A stretch of 8,205 bases of DNA from NCBI GenBank assembly GCA_903839965.1, contig CAIMEK010000293.1, positions 1 to 8,205 on the forward strand, in the 5' to 3' direction. This document shows positions 1-6,180 of the stretch, one piece after another. The position numbers and the translations under genes are program-made. The stretch is from an uncultured Acetobacteraceae bacterium (GTDB taxonomy: Bacteria > Pseudomonadota > Alphaproteobacteria > Acetobacterales > Acetobacteraceae). Below the pieces are notes generated by a model that did not search any database, was not told the origin of the DNA, and saw nothing but the letters and a program-made list of their open reading frames with translations. The stretch's first letter is position 1, and every line of letters begins with the position of its first letter.

Positions 1-1
1 G

Positions 2-70
2 ATGCCGAGCCTGCGCGCCGGGCGCGGCCATACCGCCGTGCGGCTGGCACGCTTTCGGCCCGGCGGCTGA
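2..70 (+). CDS. C-terminal end of an unidentified rightward gene (partial, 5' end outside window)
   Basis: The frame ending in TGA at 68-70 encodes about 22 residues that end in arginine-rich sequence and Gly-Gly (tail LARFRPGG). About 19 of its 22 sense codons end in G or C, as in the clear genes of the window, and the other two forward frames show less of this bias. The stop lies in the left arm of an inverted repeat whose right arm holds the stop of the convergent acyl-CoA synthetase gene, which is what two convergent genes sharing a terminator would look like. Too little protein is visible to assign a family. The ATG at position 2 is probably internal. It could still be non-coding sequence. 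Confidence 0.4.
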   Translation: MPSLRAGRGHTAVRLARFRPGG

Positions 71-104
71 CCGCGGCTCGATCGCCGGCCCGCGGTCAGC
101 CGCC
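62..104. terminator. Perfect 15-bp inverted repeat, probable bidirectional terminator between convergent genes
   Basis: Positions 62-76 (GGCGGCTGACCGCGG) are exactly complementary to 90-104, with a 13-nt loop at 77-89. Each arm contains a gene's final GGC GGC TGA: the plus-strand stop is at 68-70 and the minus-strand stop at 96-98. The stem would be very stable in RNA from either strand. Neither side has a T-run, so it is not a textbook intrinsic terminator. U-tract-poor hairpins between convergent genes are common in GC-rich bacteria. It may also protect mRNA 3' ends. Confidence 0.6.
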
Positions 105-1811
105 CAGCTTCTCCAGCAAGCCGGAATGCTCGCGCGCCACCATGTGACGGCGGATCTTGTGGGTGGCGGTCAGCAGGCCGTTGTCGATGGTGAACGGCGC
201 CACCACGGCGTGCCGGCGGATCCGCTCGGTCACCGACAGCCGCATGTTGACATCGCTGACCGCCGCCGCCACCGCCATCTCGTCGCAGCCCTCGGCGGCG
301 ACCACCAGCGCGGTCAGCGCCGACCTGCCCTCGCCCAGCACGATGGCCTGGGCGATCTGCGGCTGGGCGATCAGCATGCCCTCGATGCGCGCCGGCGAGA
401 CGTTCTCTCCGCCGGACAGCACGATCATATCCTTCTTGCGGTCGGTGATGCGCAGGTAGCCGTCGGCGTCCAGCTCGCCGATATCGCCGGTATGCAGCCA
501 ACCGTCGCGGATCGTCGCTTCGGTATCTTCCGGCCGGCCCCAGTAGCCCAGCATCACCAGGTCGCCGCGCACCAGGATTTCGCCGTCGGGGGCGAGGCGC
601 AATGCCACGCCGGCGAGCGGGCGGCCCACCGTTTCGATGCGCGTGGCGCCGGGGGCATTGGCCGCGATCACCGGCCCCGCCTCGGTCTGGCCGTAGCCCT
701 GCAGCAGCGTCAGGCCGAGGCCGAGGAAGAAGCGGCCCACCTCCGGCTCCAGTCGCGCGCCGCCGGACATCGTCACTCGCAGCCGCCCGCCGAACCGGGC
801 CATCACCTTGCGGCGCACCAGGCGGTCCAGCAGGCGGTCTGCCAGCGCCACCGGCAGCGCCAGGCGTTCGCCTTCGGCGCGGCGGCGGCCCACGGCGATG
901 GCGCGGTCGAACAGCCAGCGCCGCCAGGCCGGCAGGCGCGCCACCTGGGCCTGGATGCGGCCGCGGATGACCTCCAGCACGCGCGGCACCATGGTCATGA
1001 TGGTGGGCTGCACCACCAGCATGTCGGCGGCGAGTTGTTCGACGCCGCGCGCGTACACCACCTCGGCGCCGGCCCCGAGCAGGAAGAACTGGCCGGCGGT
1101 GTGCTCGTAGCTGTGCGACAGCGGCAGGAACGACAGGTAGACCTCCTGCGGGCACGGCGGCAGCTTGCGCAGCAGTTCATAGGCGCCGCGGCAGTTCGAC
1201 AGGACCGCCCGGTGCGGCAGCATCACCCCCTTGGGGGCGCCGCCGGTGCCCGAGGTGTAGATCAGGCAGGCCAGCGCGGCGGGGGAGATCAGGGCGGCTT
1301 CGGCGGCGATTTCGTCCGGCTCGCGCCCGTCGGCGACCAGCGCCGACCACGGCGCCACGGTCAGCCCGGGCCAGGCGAACGGCTCCAGCGTGACCAGCAG
1401 GTCGAGCGGCCCGGCCAGCGCCACCCGCCCGGCGAGCACGGCGGTCGACACCACCGCCACGCGCGCGCCCGAGTCGCGCAGGATGTGGGCGTGGTCGGCC
1501 ACCGTGTTGGTCACGTAGGTCGGCACCGGCACGGCCCGGATGGCCATCAGCGCGGTTTCGACGATGGGAAATTCGGGCCGGTTCTCCGATACGATCACCA
1601 CCCGGTCGCCCGGCGCCACCCCGGCGGCGCGCAACGCCCGCGCCACGCTGGCGGCCTGGCGGGCGAAGCCGCCCCAGGTGATGCCGCGCCAGGCGCCGTT
1701 ACGCCACGCGCGCAACATCGGCCGATCCGGCCAGATCAGGGCGCGATCGAACATCATGGCCGGCAGATTCGGCCACTCCGGCAGGTCAGGCCACTGTTGT
1801 TCGCTGTCCAA
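96..1811 (-). CDS. AMP-forming long-chain acyl-CoA synthetase (FadD/FAA1-like, ANL superfamily)
   Basis: This enzyme would activate a fatty acid with ATP to an acyl-adenylate and transfer it to CoA, acting in the cytoplasm or at the inner membrane face. With a TTG start at 1811 it has 571 residues. The adenylate-forming motifs are in order: P-loop TSGTGGAPKG about 186-195, GYGQTE 372-377, DGWLHTGD 436-443, the hinge DRKKD 457-461, GGENVSP about 467-473, and the C-terminal catalytic lysine region THKIRR about K552. The bacterial long-chain family is usually near 600 residues, so the gene is complete. The TTG is preferred because GGGAG sits 7 nt upstream and family-like sequence (WPDLPEWPNLPA) begins just after it. 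An ATG at 1937 would give 613 residues but would overlap the start of the divergent peptidase gene. An ATG at 1757 lacks a ribosome binding site. The P-loop has Gly where Thr is usual (TSGTTG). Chain-length specificity cannot be read from sequence. It stands alone on its strand and shares a 124-nt divergent region with the peptidase. Confidence 0.9.
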   Translation of the reverse strand: MDSEQQWPDLPEWPNLPAMMFDRALIWPDRPMLRAWRNGAWRGITWGGFARQAASVARALRAAGVAPGDRVVIVSENRPEFPIVETALMAIRAVPVPTYVTNTVADHAHILRDSGARVAVVSTAVLAGRVALAGPLDLLVTLEPFAWPGLTVAPWSALVADGREPDEIAAEAALISPAALACLIYTSGTGGAPKGVMLPHRAVLSNCRGAYELLRKLPPCPQEVYLSFLPLSHSYEHTAGQFFLLGAGAEVVYARGVEQLAADMLVVQPTIMTMVPRVLEVIRGRIQAQVARLPAWRRWLFDRAIAVGRRRAEGERLALPVALADRLLDRLVRRKVMARFGGRLRVTMSGGARLEPEVGRFFLGLGLTLLQGYGQTEAGPVIAANAPGATRIETVGRPLAGVALRLAPDGEILVRGDLVMLGYWGRPEDTEATIRDGWLHTGDIGELDADGYLRITDRKKDMIVLSGGENVSPARIEGMLIAQPQIAQAIVLGEGRSALTALVVAAEGCDEMAVAAAVSDVNMRLSVTERIRRHAVVAPFTIDNGLLTATHKIRRHMVAREHSGLLEKLGG

Positions 1812-1870
1812 CCCGATGCTCCCGCCCGCCGCCAGGGTGCGATGCGTCTGCCTTTTGCCATCGCGGCCCT

Positions 1871-1898
1871 TTGACGGCTCCCCCGCATAACTTATGTC
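1871..1898 (+). promoter_or_regulatory. Possible promoter for the peptidase-ABC1 kinase operon
   Basis: TTGACG at 1871-1876 matches the -35 consensus at five of six bases. Sixteen bases later TATGTC (1893-1898) is a weak -10 candidate. Transcription from it would start near 1905, about 30 nt before the ATG at 1936 and after the ATG at 1894, which supports the later start. An 11-bp palindrome, CATAACTTATG (1886-1896), overlaps the -10 area and could be an operator or coincidence. The same 124-nt region must hold the promoter of the divergent acyl-CoA synthetase, for which I see no good match. Confidence 0.3.
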
Positions 1899-1935
1899 TG
1901 CAGGCGCGAACAGATGGACAGGACGAAACATTCGC

Positions 1936-3747
1936 ATGCCCGACGCAGCCGCCGGCGTTAACGCCCCGTCCCTGGCAGGGGCAACCTCGTCTGGGTTGCC
2001 GAACTGGGATCTGCGCGATCTCTACCCCTCGCCCGACAGCCCGCTGATCGGCCGCGACCTGGACCGCGCCGAGGCCGAGGCCCGCGCCTTCGCCGCCGCC
2101 CATGCCGGGCGGCTGGCGGCGCATCCGGGCGCCCTGCTGGCCGAGGCCATCGCCGAGTACGAACGCATCGAAGAGGTGCTGGGTCGGGCGATGTCGTACG
2201 CGCAACTGCTGTTCAGCGGCGATTCGAACGACCCGGCGATCGGGCGATTCTACCAGTCGATGAACGAGCGGATCACCGCCATTTCGACCAACCTGCTGTT
2301 CTTCACCCTGGAACTGAACCGGCTGGAGCCGGCGCTGCTGGAGCAGAAGCTGGCCGACCCGGCACTGGTGCATTGGTGGCCGTGGCTGCGCGACCTGACC
2401 GTGTTCCGCCCGCACCAGCTTTCCGACGAGGCGGAGAAGCTGCTGCACGAGAAGGAGGTGACCGGCCGGGCCGCCTGGTCGCGGCTGTTCGACGAGACCA
2501 TCGCCGCCTTGCGCATTCCGCTGCTCGGCGAGGAACTCACCGTCAGCGGCGCGCTCAACCTGCTCTCCGACCAGGACCGCGCGGTGCGCGAGGCCGCCGG
2601 GCACGCCATCGGCGAGGTGTTCGGGCGCAACATCCGGCTGTTCTCGCTGATCACCAACACGCTCGCCAAGGACAAGGAGATCGTCGACACCTGGCGGCGC
2701 TATCCGCGCCCCGCCAGCTACCGCAACCGCGCCAACATGGTCGAGGACGCGGTGGTGGAGGCGCTGGTGGCGGCGGTGACCGCCGATTTCCCGCGGCTGG
2801 CGCACCGCTACTACCGGCTGAAGGCGAAGTGGCTCGGGCTGCCCGTGCTGCAGCACTGGGACCGCAACGCCCCGCTGCCCGGCGATGACGATCGCGAGGT
2901 GTCGTGGCCGGAAGCGCGCGAGCGCGTGCTGGCCGCCTACGGGGCGTTCTCCCCCGTGCTGGCCGACGTGGGCCGGCGCTTCTTCGAGCGGCCGTGGATC
3001 GACGCGGCGCCGCGGCCGGGCAAGGCGGGCGGCGCCTTCGCGCATCCCACGGTGCCGGGGGTGCATCCCTACCTGCTGCTGAACTATCACGGCCGGACCC
3101 GCGATGTGATGACGCTGGCGCACGAGCTGGGGCATGGCGTGCACCAGGTGCTGGCGGCCCGGCAGGGCTACCTGATGGCCGGCACGCCGCTCACGCTGGC
3201 GGAAACGGCCAGCGTGTTCGGCGAGATGCTGACCTTCCGCGCCCTGCTGGAGGGCGAGACCGATCCGGCGCGCCGGCGCATCATGCTGGCCGCCAAGGTG
3301 GAGGACATGCTGAACACGGTGGTGCGGCAGATCGCCTTCTACCGCTTCGAGACGCTGCTGCACGACGAGCGGCGGACCGGCGAGCTGGTGTCCGAGCGGA
3401 TCGGCGAGCTGTGGATGCAGGTGCAGACCGAAAGCCTCGGCCCCGCCTTCGAGCTGGCGCCGGAATACGCGGCGTTCTGGGCCTATGTGCCGCATTTCGT
3501 GCACACGCCCTTCTATGTCTATGCCTATGCGTTCGGCGATTGCCTGGTCAACGCCCTGTACAGCGAATACCAGTCCGGGCACCCCGGTTTCGCGGCCAAA
3601 TATCTCGACATGCTGCGCGCCGGCGGTATTCACCGGCACCGCGAACTGCTGGCGCCGTTCGGCCTGGACGCCGCCGATCCGGGCTTCTGGCGGCGCGGCC
3701 TGGACGTGATCTCCGGCTTCATCGACGAACTTGAAACCCCGGCCTGA
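1936..3747 (+). CDS. pepF: M3-family oligoendopeptidase F-like zinc metallopeptidase
   Basis: This is a probable cytoplasmic zinc peptidase that degrades short peptides. It has 603 residues, the usual length for the family, and no signal peptide. The N-terminus carries the family sequence WDLRDLYPS. The active site is HELGH at 396-400 (zinc ligands H396 and H400, catalytic E397), followed by LAETAS with E423 as the expected third zinc ligand. RPGKAGGAFA (360-369) precedes the active site as in PepF proteins. Near the C-terminus HFVHTPFYVYAYAFG (520-534) supplies the His/Tyr pair (H520, Y529) that M3 enzymes use to bind substrate and stabilise the transition state. An upstream in-frame ATG at 1894 would add 14 residues. 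The ATG at 1936 is preferred because the candidate promoter overlaps the earlier one, AGGA (1920-1923) lies 12 nt before it, and the extra residues look unrelated to the family. The stop overlaps the next start by one base, so coupled translation is likely. The exact peptide specificity is unknown. Confidence 0.92.
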   Translation: MPDAAAGVNAPSLAGATSSGLPNWDLRDLYPSPDSPLIGRDLDRAEAEARAFAAAHAGRLAAHPGALLAEAIAEYERIEEVLGRAMSYAQLLFSGDSNDPAIGRFYQSMNERITAISTNLLFFTLELNRLEPALLEQKLADPALVHWWPWLRDLTVFRPHQLSDEAEKLLHEKEVTGRAAWSRLFDETIAALRIPLLGEELTVSGALNLLSDQDRAVREAAGHAIGEVFGRNIRLFSLITNTLAKDKEIVDTWRRYPRPASYRNRANMVEDAVVEALVAAVTADFPRLAHRYYRLKAKWLGLPVLQHWDRNAPLPGDDDREVSWPEARERVLAAYGAFSPVLADVGRRFFERPWIDAAPRPGKAGGAFAHPTVPGVHPYLLLNYHGRTRDVMTLAHELGHGVHQVLAARQGYLMAGTPLTLAETASVFGEMLTFRALLEGETDPARRRIMLAAKVEDMLNTVVRQIAFYRFETLLHDERRTGELVSERIGELWMQVQTESLGPAFELAPEYAAFWAYVPHFVHTPFYVYAYAFGDCLVNALYSEYQSGHPGFAAKYLDMLRAGGIHRHRELLAPFGLDAADPGFWRRGLDVISGFIDELETPA

Positions 3748-5126
3748 TGGCCGACTCCGAAGACCGTTCCAGCCTGTTCGGCGAATTCCGCCGCATGGTG
3801 CGCACCTCCGGCGCGGTCGGCGGAATCGCCGCGCGCATGGTCGGCGCGCGTGCCTTCGGGGTGAAGACCGACCGCTCCGCCCATGCCGAGGACCTGAAGG
3901 TGATCCTGGGCGGGCTGAAGGGCCCGTTGATGAAGGTGGCGCAGTTCCTGTCCACCGTGCCGGACGCGCTGCCCGACGAATATGCCGCCGAGCTGGCCCA
4001 GTTGCAGGCAAACGCGCCGCCGATGGGCTGGGCGTTCGTGCGCCGGCGCATGCAGGGCGAGCTGGGCGCGGACTGGCAGGCGAAATTCGCCACCTTCGGC
4101 CAGCAGGCGGCGGCGGCGGCCTCGCTCGGGCAGGTGCACCGCGCCCGGCTGCCGGACGGCACCGAGGTCGCCTGCAAGCTGCAGTATCCGGACATGGCGA
4201 GCACGGTCGACGCCGACCTGCGCCAGCTCAGGATGGCGCTGGCGGTGTACCACCGCATGGACGGCGCCATCCACCACGACGAGATCGTCAAGGAACTGTC
4301 CGAGCGACTGCGCGAGGAACTCGACTACCTGCGCGAGGCGGCGCAGATGCGGCTGTACCACCTGATGCTGGCGGGCGAGCCGACGGTGCACGTGCCGGTG
4401 CCCATCGACGCCTACAGCACCCGCCGACTGCTGACCATGACCTGGCTGGACGGACGGCCGTTGCAGAGCCGGCTGGAGGAGAACCCGTCGCAGGACGAGC
4501 GCAACCGGATCGCCGAAGCCCTGTTCCGCGCCTGGTACGTGCCGCTCTACCGCTACGGCGTGCTGCACGGCGACCCGCACATGGGCAACTACCAGGTGCG
4601 GCCGGACGGCACCTTGAACCTGCTGGATTTCGGCACCATCCGGGTGTTCGGCCCGAAATTCGTGCGCGGCGTGATCGACCTGTTCGAGGCGGTGCGCGAC
4701 GCGGACATGGACAAGGCGCACCGGGCCTATACGACCTGGGGCTTCACCAATCTCGGCCGCGAGCAGATGGACGTGCTCAACGAATGGGCGCGGTTCCTCT
4801 ACGAGCCGCTGCTGGACGACCGGGTGCGGCGGATCCAGCAAACCGACGACCTGAACTACAGCCGGACGGTGGCCGCGCGGGTGCACCAGGGGCTGAAGCG
4901 GACGGGTGGGATCACCCCGCCGCGCGAATTCGTGCTGATGGACCGCAGCGCGATCGGGCTGGGCAGCGTGTTCATGCGCCTGCAGGCCGAGCTGAACTGG
5001 AGCCGCATGTTCCAGGACCTGATCGCCGATTTCGACGACGCGGCCCTGGCGGCCCGCCAGGCCGAGGCGCTGCGGCAGGCCGGCGTGCCCGGCCCGGGGG
5101 CCAGCGGGACGCAAGCGGCGATTTAA
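3747..5126 (+). CDS. ABC1/AarF/UbiB-family atypical protein kinase-like protein (COQ8-like)
   Basis: ABC1 proteins have a protein-kinase-like fold and usually support ubiquinone or other isoprenoid-lipid metabolism as ATPases. This one has 459 residues. Its motifs run in family order: KVAQ (63-66) at the place of the signature KxGQ, the Ala-rich nucleotide loop AAAAASLGQVHRA (121-133), the ATP-binding lysine in VACKLQYP (K144), EELDYLREA (190-198), the catalytic loop HGDPHMGN (274-281; D276, N281) and the metal-binding DFG (294-296). All core catalytic residues are present. KVAQ for KxGQ and DPHMGN for the common DPHPGN are departures from the textbook motifs. No C-terminal hydrophobic pair typical of UbiB is visible, so it is probably soluble or peripheral, and I do not call it ubiB. 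The start ATG overlaps the peptidase stop in TGATG with no clear Shine-Dalgarno sequence, which implies translational coupling. The true substrate is unknown. Confidence 0.9.
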   Translation: MADSEDRSSLFGEFRRMVRTSGAVGGIAARMVGARAFGVKTDRSAHAEDLKVILGGLKGPLMKVAQFLSTVPDALPDEYAAELAQLQANAPPMGWAFVRRRMQGELGADWQAKFATFGQQAAAAASLGQVHRARLPDGTEVACKLQYPDMASTVDADLRQLRMALAVYHRMDGAIHHDEIVKELSERLREELDYLREAAQMRLYHLMLAGEPTVHVPVPIDAYSTRRLLTMTWLDGRPLQSRLEENPSQDERNRIAEALFRAWYVPLYRYGVLHGDPHMGNYQVRPDGTLNLLDFGTIRVFGPKFVRGVIDLFEAVRDADMDKAHRAYTTWGFTNLGREQMDVLNEWARFLYEPLLDDRVRRIQQTDDLNYSRTVAARVHQGLKRTGGITPPREFVLMDRSAIGLGSVFMRLQAELNWSRMFQDLIADFDDAALAARQAEALRQAGVPGPGASGTQAAI

Positions 5127-5136
5127 ACACCGATTC

Positions 5137-5166
5137 TGTGCATCCGCCGGGTCGGGCGACTATACT
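5137..5166 (+). promoter_or_regulatory. Candidate promoter of the lipoprotein gene
   Basis: TATACT at 5161-5166 matches the -10 consensus at five of six bases and stands out in GC-rich sequence. The best -35 candidate is TGTGCA (5137-5142) at 18 bp spacing, which is poor. Transcription would start near 5173, giving a leader of about 50 nt. The 95-nt gap after the ABC1 gene contains no clear terminator, so read-through from upstream is also possible. Confidence 0.35.
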
Positions 5167-5221
5167 GGCGGTGGCGGCGTTTCTGCGTGACCCGCCGTGC
5201 CGGGAGAAGGATGTTGCAGAC

Positions 5222-5812
5222 ATGACCCGTTCCGTTTGCATCGCAGCCCTGATGGCGCCGCTGGCGCTGGCGGCCTGTGTCGTGCCGCCGCCATCCGGAC
5301 CGAGCGTGATGGCGCTGCCCAAACAGGGCGAGGACTTCGCCCAGTTCCAGGGGCAGGACATCGCCTGCCGCAACTACGCCGCCGCGCAGATCGGCTACGG
5401 CACTGCCGCCCAGGCGGCCACGGACAACGCCGTCGGCAGCGCCGTGCTGGGAACCGCGCTGGGCGCGGCCGCCGGAGCGGCGATCGGCGCGGCTGCCGGC
5501 AATCCCGGCGCGGGGGCGGCGATCGGGGGGGCAAGTGGCTTGCTGGTTGGCAGCGCCGCGGGGGCGAATAATGTGCAGTACTCGGCCGCGGGTATGCAGC
5601 GCCGTTACGATGTTGCATATACCCAATGCATGTTCGCGTCCGGCTATACCGTCCAGCAGCCCGCCTATGGAGGGCCGTATTATGGGTCGCCGGGCTATCC
5701 GCCCCCGGCGTACGCCTACCCGGCCCCCTACCCTTACCCCTATGCCTACGGTCCGTCGGTGAGCTTCGGGTTCGGCACCGGCTGGGGCGGCGGCCGCTAC
5801 CGCCGCTGGTGA
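5222..5812 (+). CDS. Glycine-zipper lipoprotein with Tyr/Pro-rich C-terminal tail
   Basis: This is a 196-residue envelope lipoprotein of unknown function. A short signal sequence ends in the lipobox LAAC (16-19), so Cys19 should be lipidated after cleavage by signal peptidase II. The residues after Cys19 (VVPPP) show no Asp at +2, which fits outer-membrane sorting. Residues about 72-114 form a glycine zipper (repeated GxxxG-like Gly/Ala spacing such as LGAAAGAAIGAAAG), as in outer-membrane glycine-zipper proteins. A conserved-looking RRYDVAYTQCMFASGY segment (127-142) follows, then a Tyr/Pro/Gly-rich low-complexity tail (about 149-178) and a Gly-rich end, RYRRW. Besides Cys19 the mature part has Cys49 and Cys136, which could form a disulfide. 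The ATG at 5222 follows GGAGAAGG (5203-5210) with 11 nt between. The reading frame is open far upstream through the ABC1 gene, but that part is an out-of-phase shadow. It resembles proteins annotated as glycine zipper family or YMGG-like, for which no enzymatic role is known. Confidence 0.85.
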   Translation: MTRSVCIAALMAPLALAACVVPPPSGPSVMALPKQGEDFAQFQGQDIACRNYAAAQIGYGTAAQAATDNAVGSAVLGTALGAAAGAAIGAAAGNPGAGAAIGGASGLLVGSAAGANNVQYSAAGMQRRYDVAYTQCMFASGYTVQQPAYGGPYYGSPGYPPPAYAYPAPYPYPYAYGPSVSFGFGTGWGGGRYRRW

Positions 5813-5951
5813 AGCCGGAGCGCGGCCGAGCGGCATCGGCTGGAGCCGTTGGCGGGTGGAGGCAATGCCTCTCCGGCGCATGGCTGCCGCCCCGTGAGGT
5901 GGGGCCGGGCCGGCGGGTTGAAGGGCAGGCCAGCCGGGACACCGGCGCCGA

Positions 5952-5967
5952 CTTGATATAGATCAAG
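5952..5967. promoter_or_regulatory. FNR/FixK/Anr-type operator (TTGAT-N4-ATCAA)
   Basis: CTTGAT-ATAG-ATCAAG is a perfect 6-bp-arm palindrome. Its core, TTGAT (5953-5957) and ATCAA (5962-5966) with a 4-nt spacer, is the exact consensus for CRP/FNR-superfamily regulators such as FNR, FnrL, Anr and FixK. Its centre is about 227 nt before the pntAA start codon, in the non-coding region serving only that operon. Activation of the pnt operon would require a start near 6001 (class II) or near 6021 (class I). Neither has a strong -10 match, so whether it activates or represses is open. The site match is seen directly; the regulator is inferred. Confidence 0.65.
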
Positions 5968-5989
5968 GCCGTGACAGGCCGCATAGGCC
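5966..5989 (+). repeat. Three AGGCC direct repeats at helical spacing next to the FNR-type box
   Basis: AGGCC occurs at 5966-5970, 5976-5980 and 5985-5989, that is at steps of 10 and 9 nt, about one helical turn. The first copy shares its first two bases with the end of the FNR-type palindrome. Regular phasing could mean a second regulator binding one face of the DNA. In such GC-rich sequence short GGCC words are frequent, so chance is a real alternative. Confidence 0.3.
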
Positions 5990-6035
5990 ACAAGCCGGCC
6001 GAATTGCTTACACCGCTCAGGAACCCCAAACATGC

Positions 6036-6051
6036 TGCGCGCCTGCGCGCA
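6036..6051. repeat. Short inverted repeat TGCGCGC-CT-GCGCGCA
   Basis: The 7-bp arms at 6036-6042 and 6045-6051 are perfect complements separated by CT. The same bases also form a direct repeat (TGCGCGC at 6036 and 6044). The site lies in the probable pnt leader or promoter region. It could be an operator or a leader hairpin. No T-run follows, so it does not look like an intrinsic terminator. Confidence 0.3.
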
Positions 6052-6171
6052 CCGTTGGCTATCCGGGTCTAGCCACCTCCCGGAATGGCTCCCCATTGTC
6101 AGCCCGTGCCCGCCCCGGCATGGTGCCGCGCCCATCGACAGGGTGGCGTCGAGTTCTCCCCTCTCGCCAGC

Positions 6172-6180
6172 AGGAAAGGA
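6172..6180 (+). promoter_or_regulatory. Ribosome binding site that fixes the pntAA start
   Basis: AGGAAAGGA lies 6 nt before the ATG at 6187, which begins the family-typical MRLAVLKER. It rules out the in-frame ATG at 6085, which would add 34 residues unlike any transhydrogenase N-terminus. Confidence 0.8.

Noticed and set aside
126..1874. 582-codon forward open frame opposite the acyl-CoA synthetase
   Set aside because: Its translation is rich in His, Arg, Gln, Ala and Gly with no family motifs, the usual antisense shadow of a GC-rich gene. The minus-strand frame has a complete set of ANL motifs.
1786..4011. 741-codon minus-strand open frame
   Set aside because: It spans the peptidase, the start of the kinase gene and the divergent promoter region, and its low-complexity Arg/His/Gln translation has no recognisable domain. 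The opposite strand has clear M3 and ABC1 motifs.
3630..5114. 494-codon minus-strand open frame opposite the ABC1 gene
   Set aside because: Shadow frame with repeated His/Val/Gln/Arg composition and no motifs. The plus-strand ABC1 protein is unambiguous.
5701..5760. Tandem DNA repeat in the lipoprotein tail
   Set aside because: The repetition comes from Tyr-Pro and Tyr-Ala codon runs without a regular unit, so it is a low-complexity protein segment and not a tandem repeat array.
3731..5812. A single 693-codon protein fusing a kinase-region frame to the lipoprotein
   Set aside because: The upstream part is the ABC1 gene read in the wrong phase. The lipoprotein has its own signal sequence, lipobox, ribosome binding sequence and -10 element.
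5858..5872. Terminator after the lipoprotein gene
   Set aside because: The stem is only about six pairs with one wobble and no T-run follows, so it is not strong enough to list as a terminator.
5797..6135. 112-codon minus-strand open frame across the intergenic region
   Set aside because: There is no ribosome binding site before its ATG, it has no recognisable motif, and it covers the FNR-type site and repeats. It probably arises from GC-rich composition.
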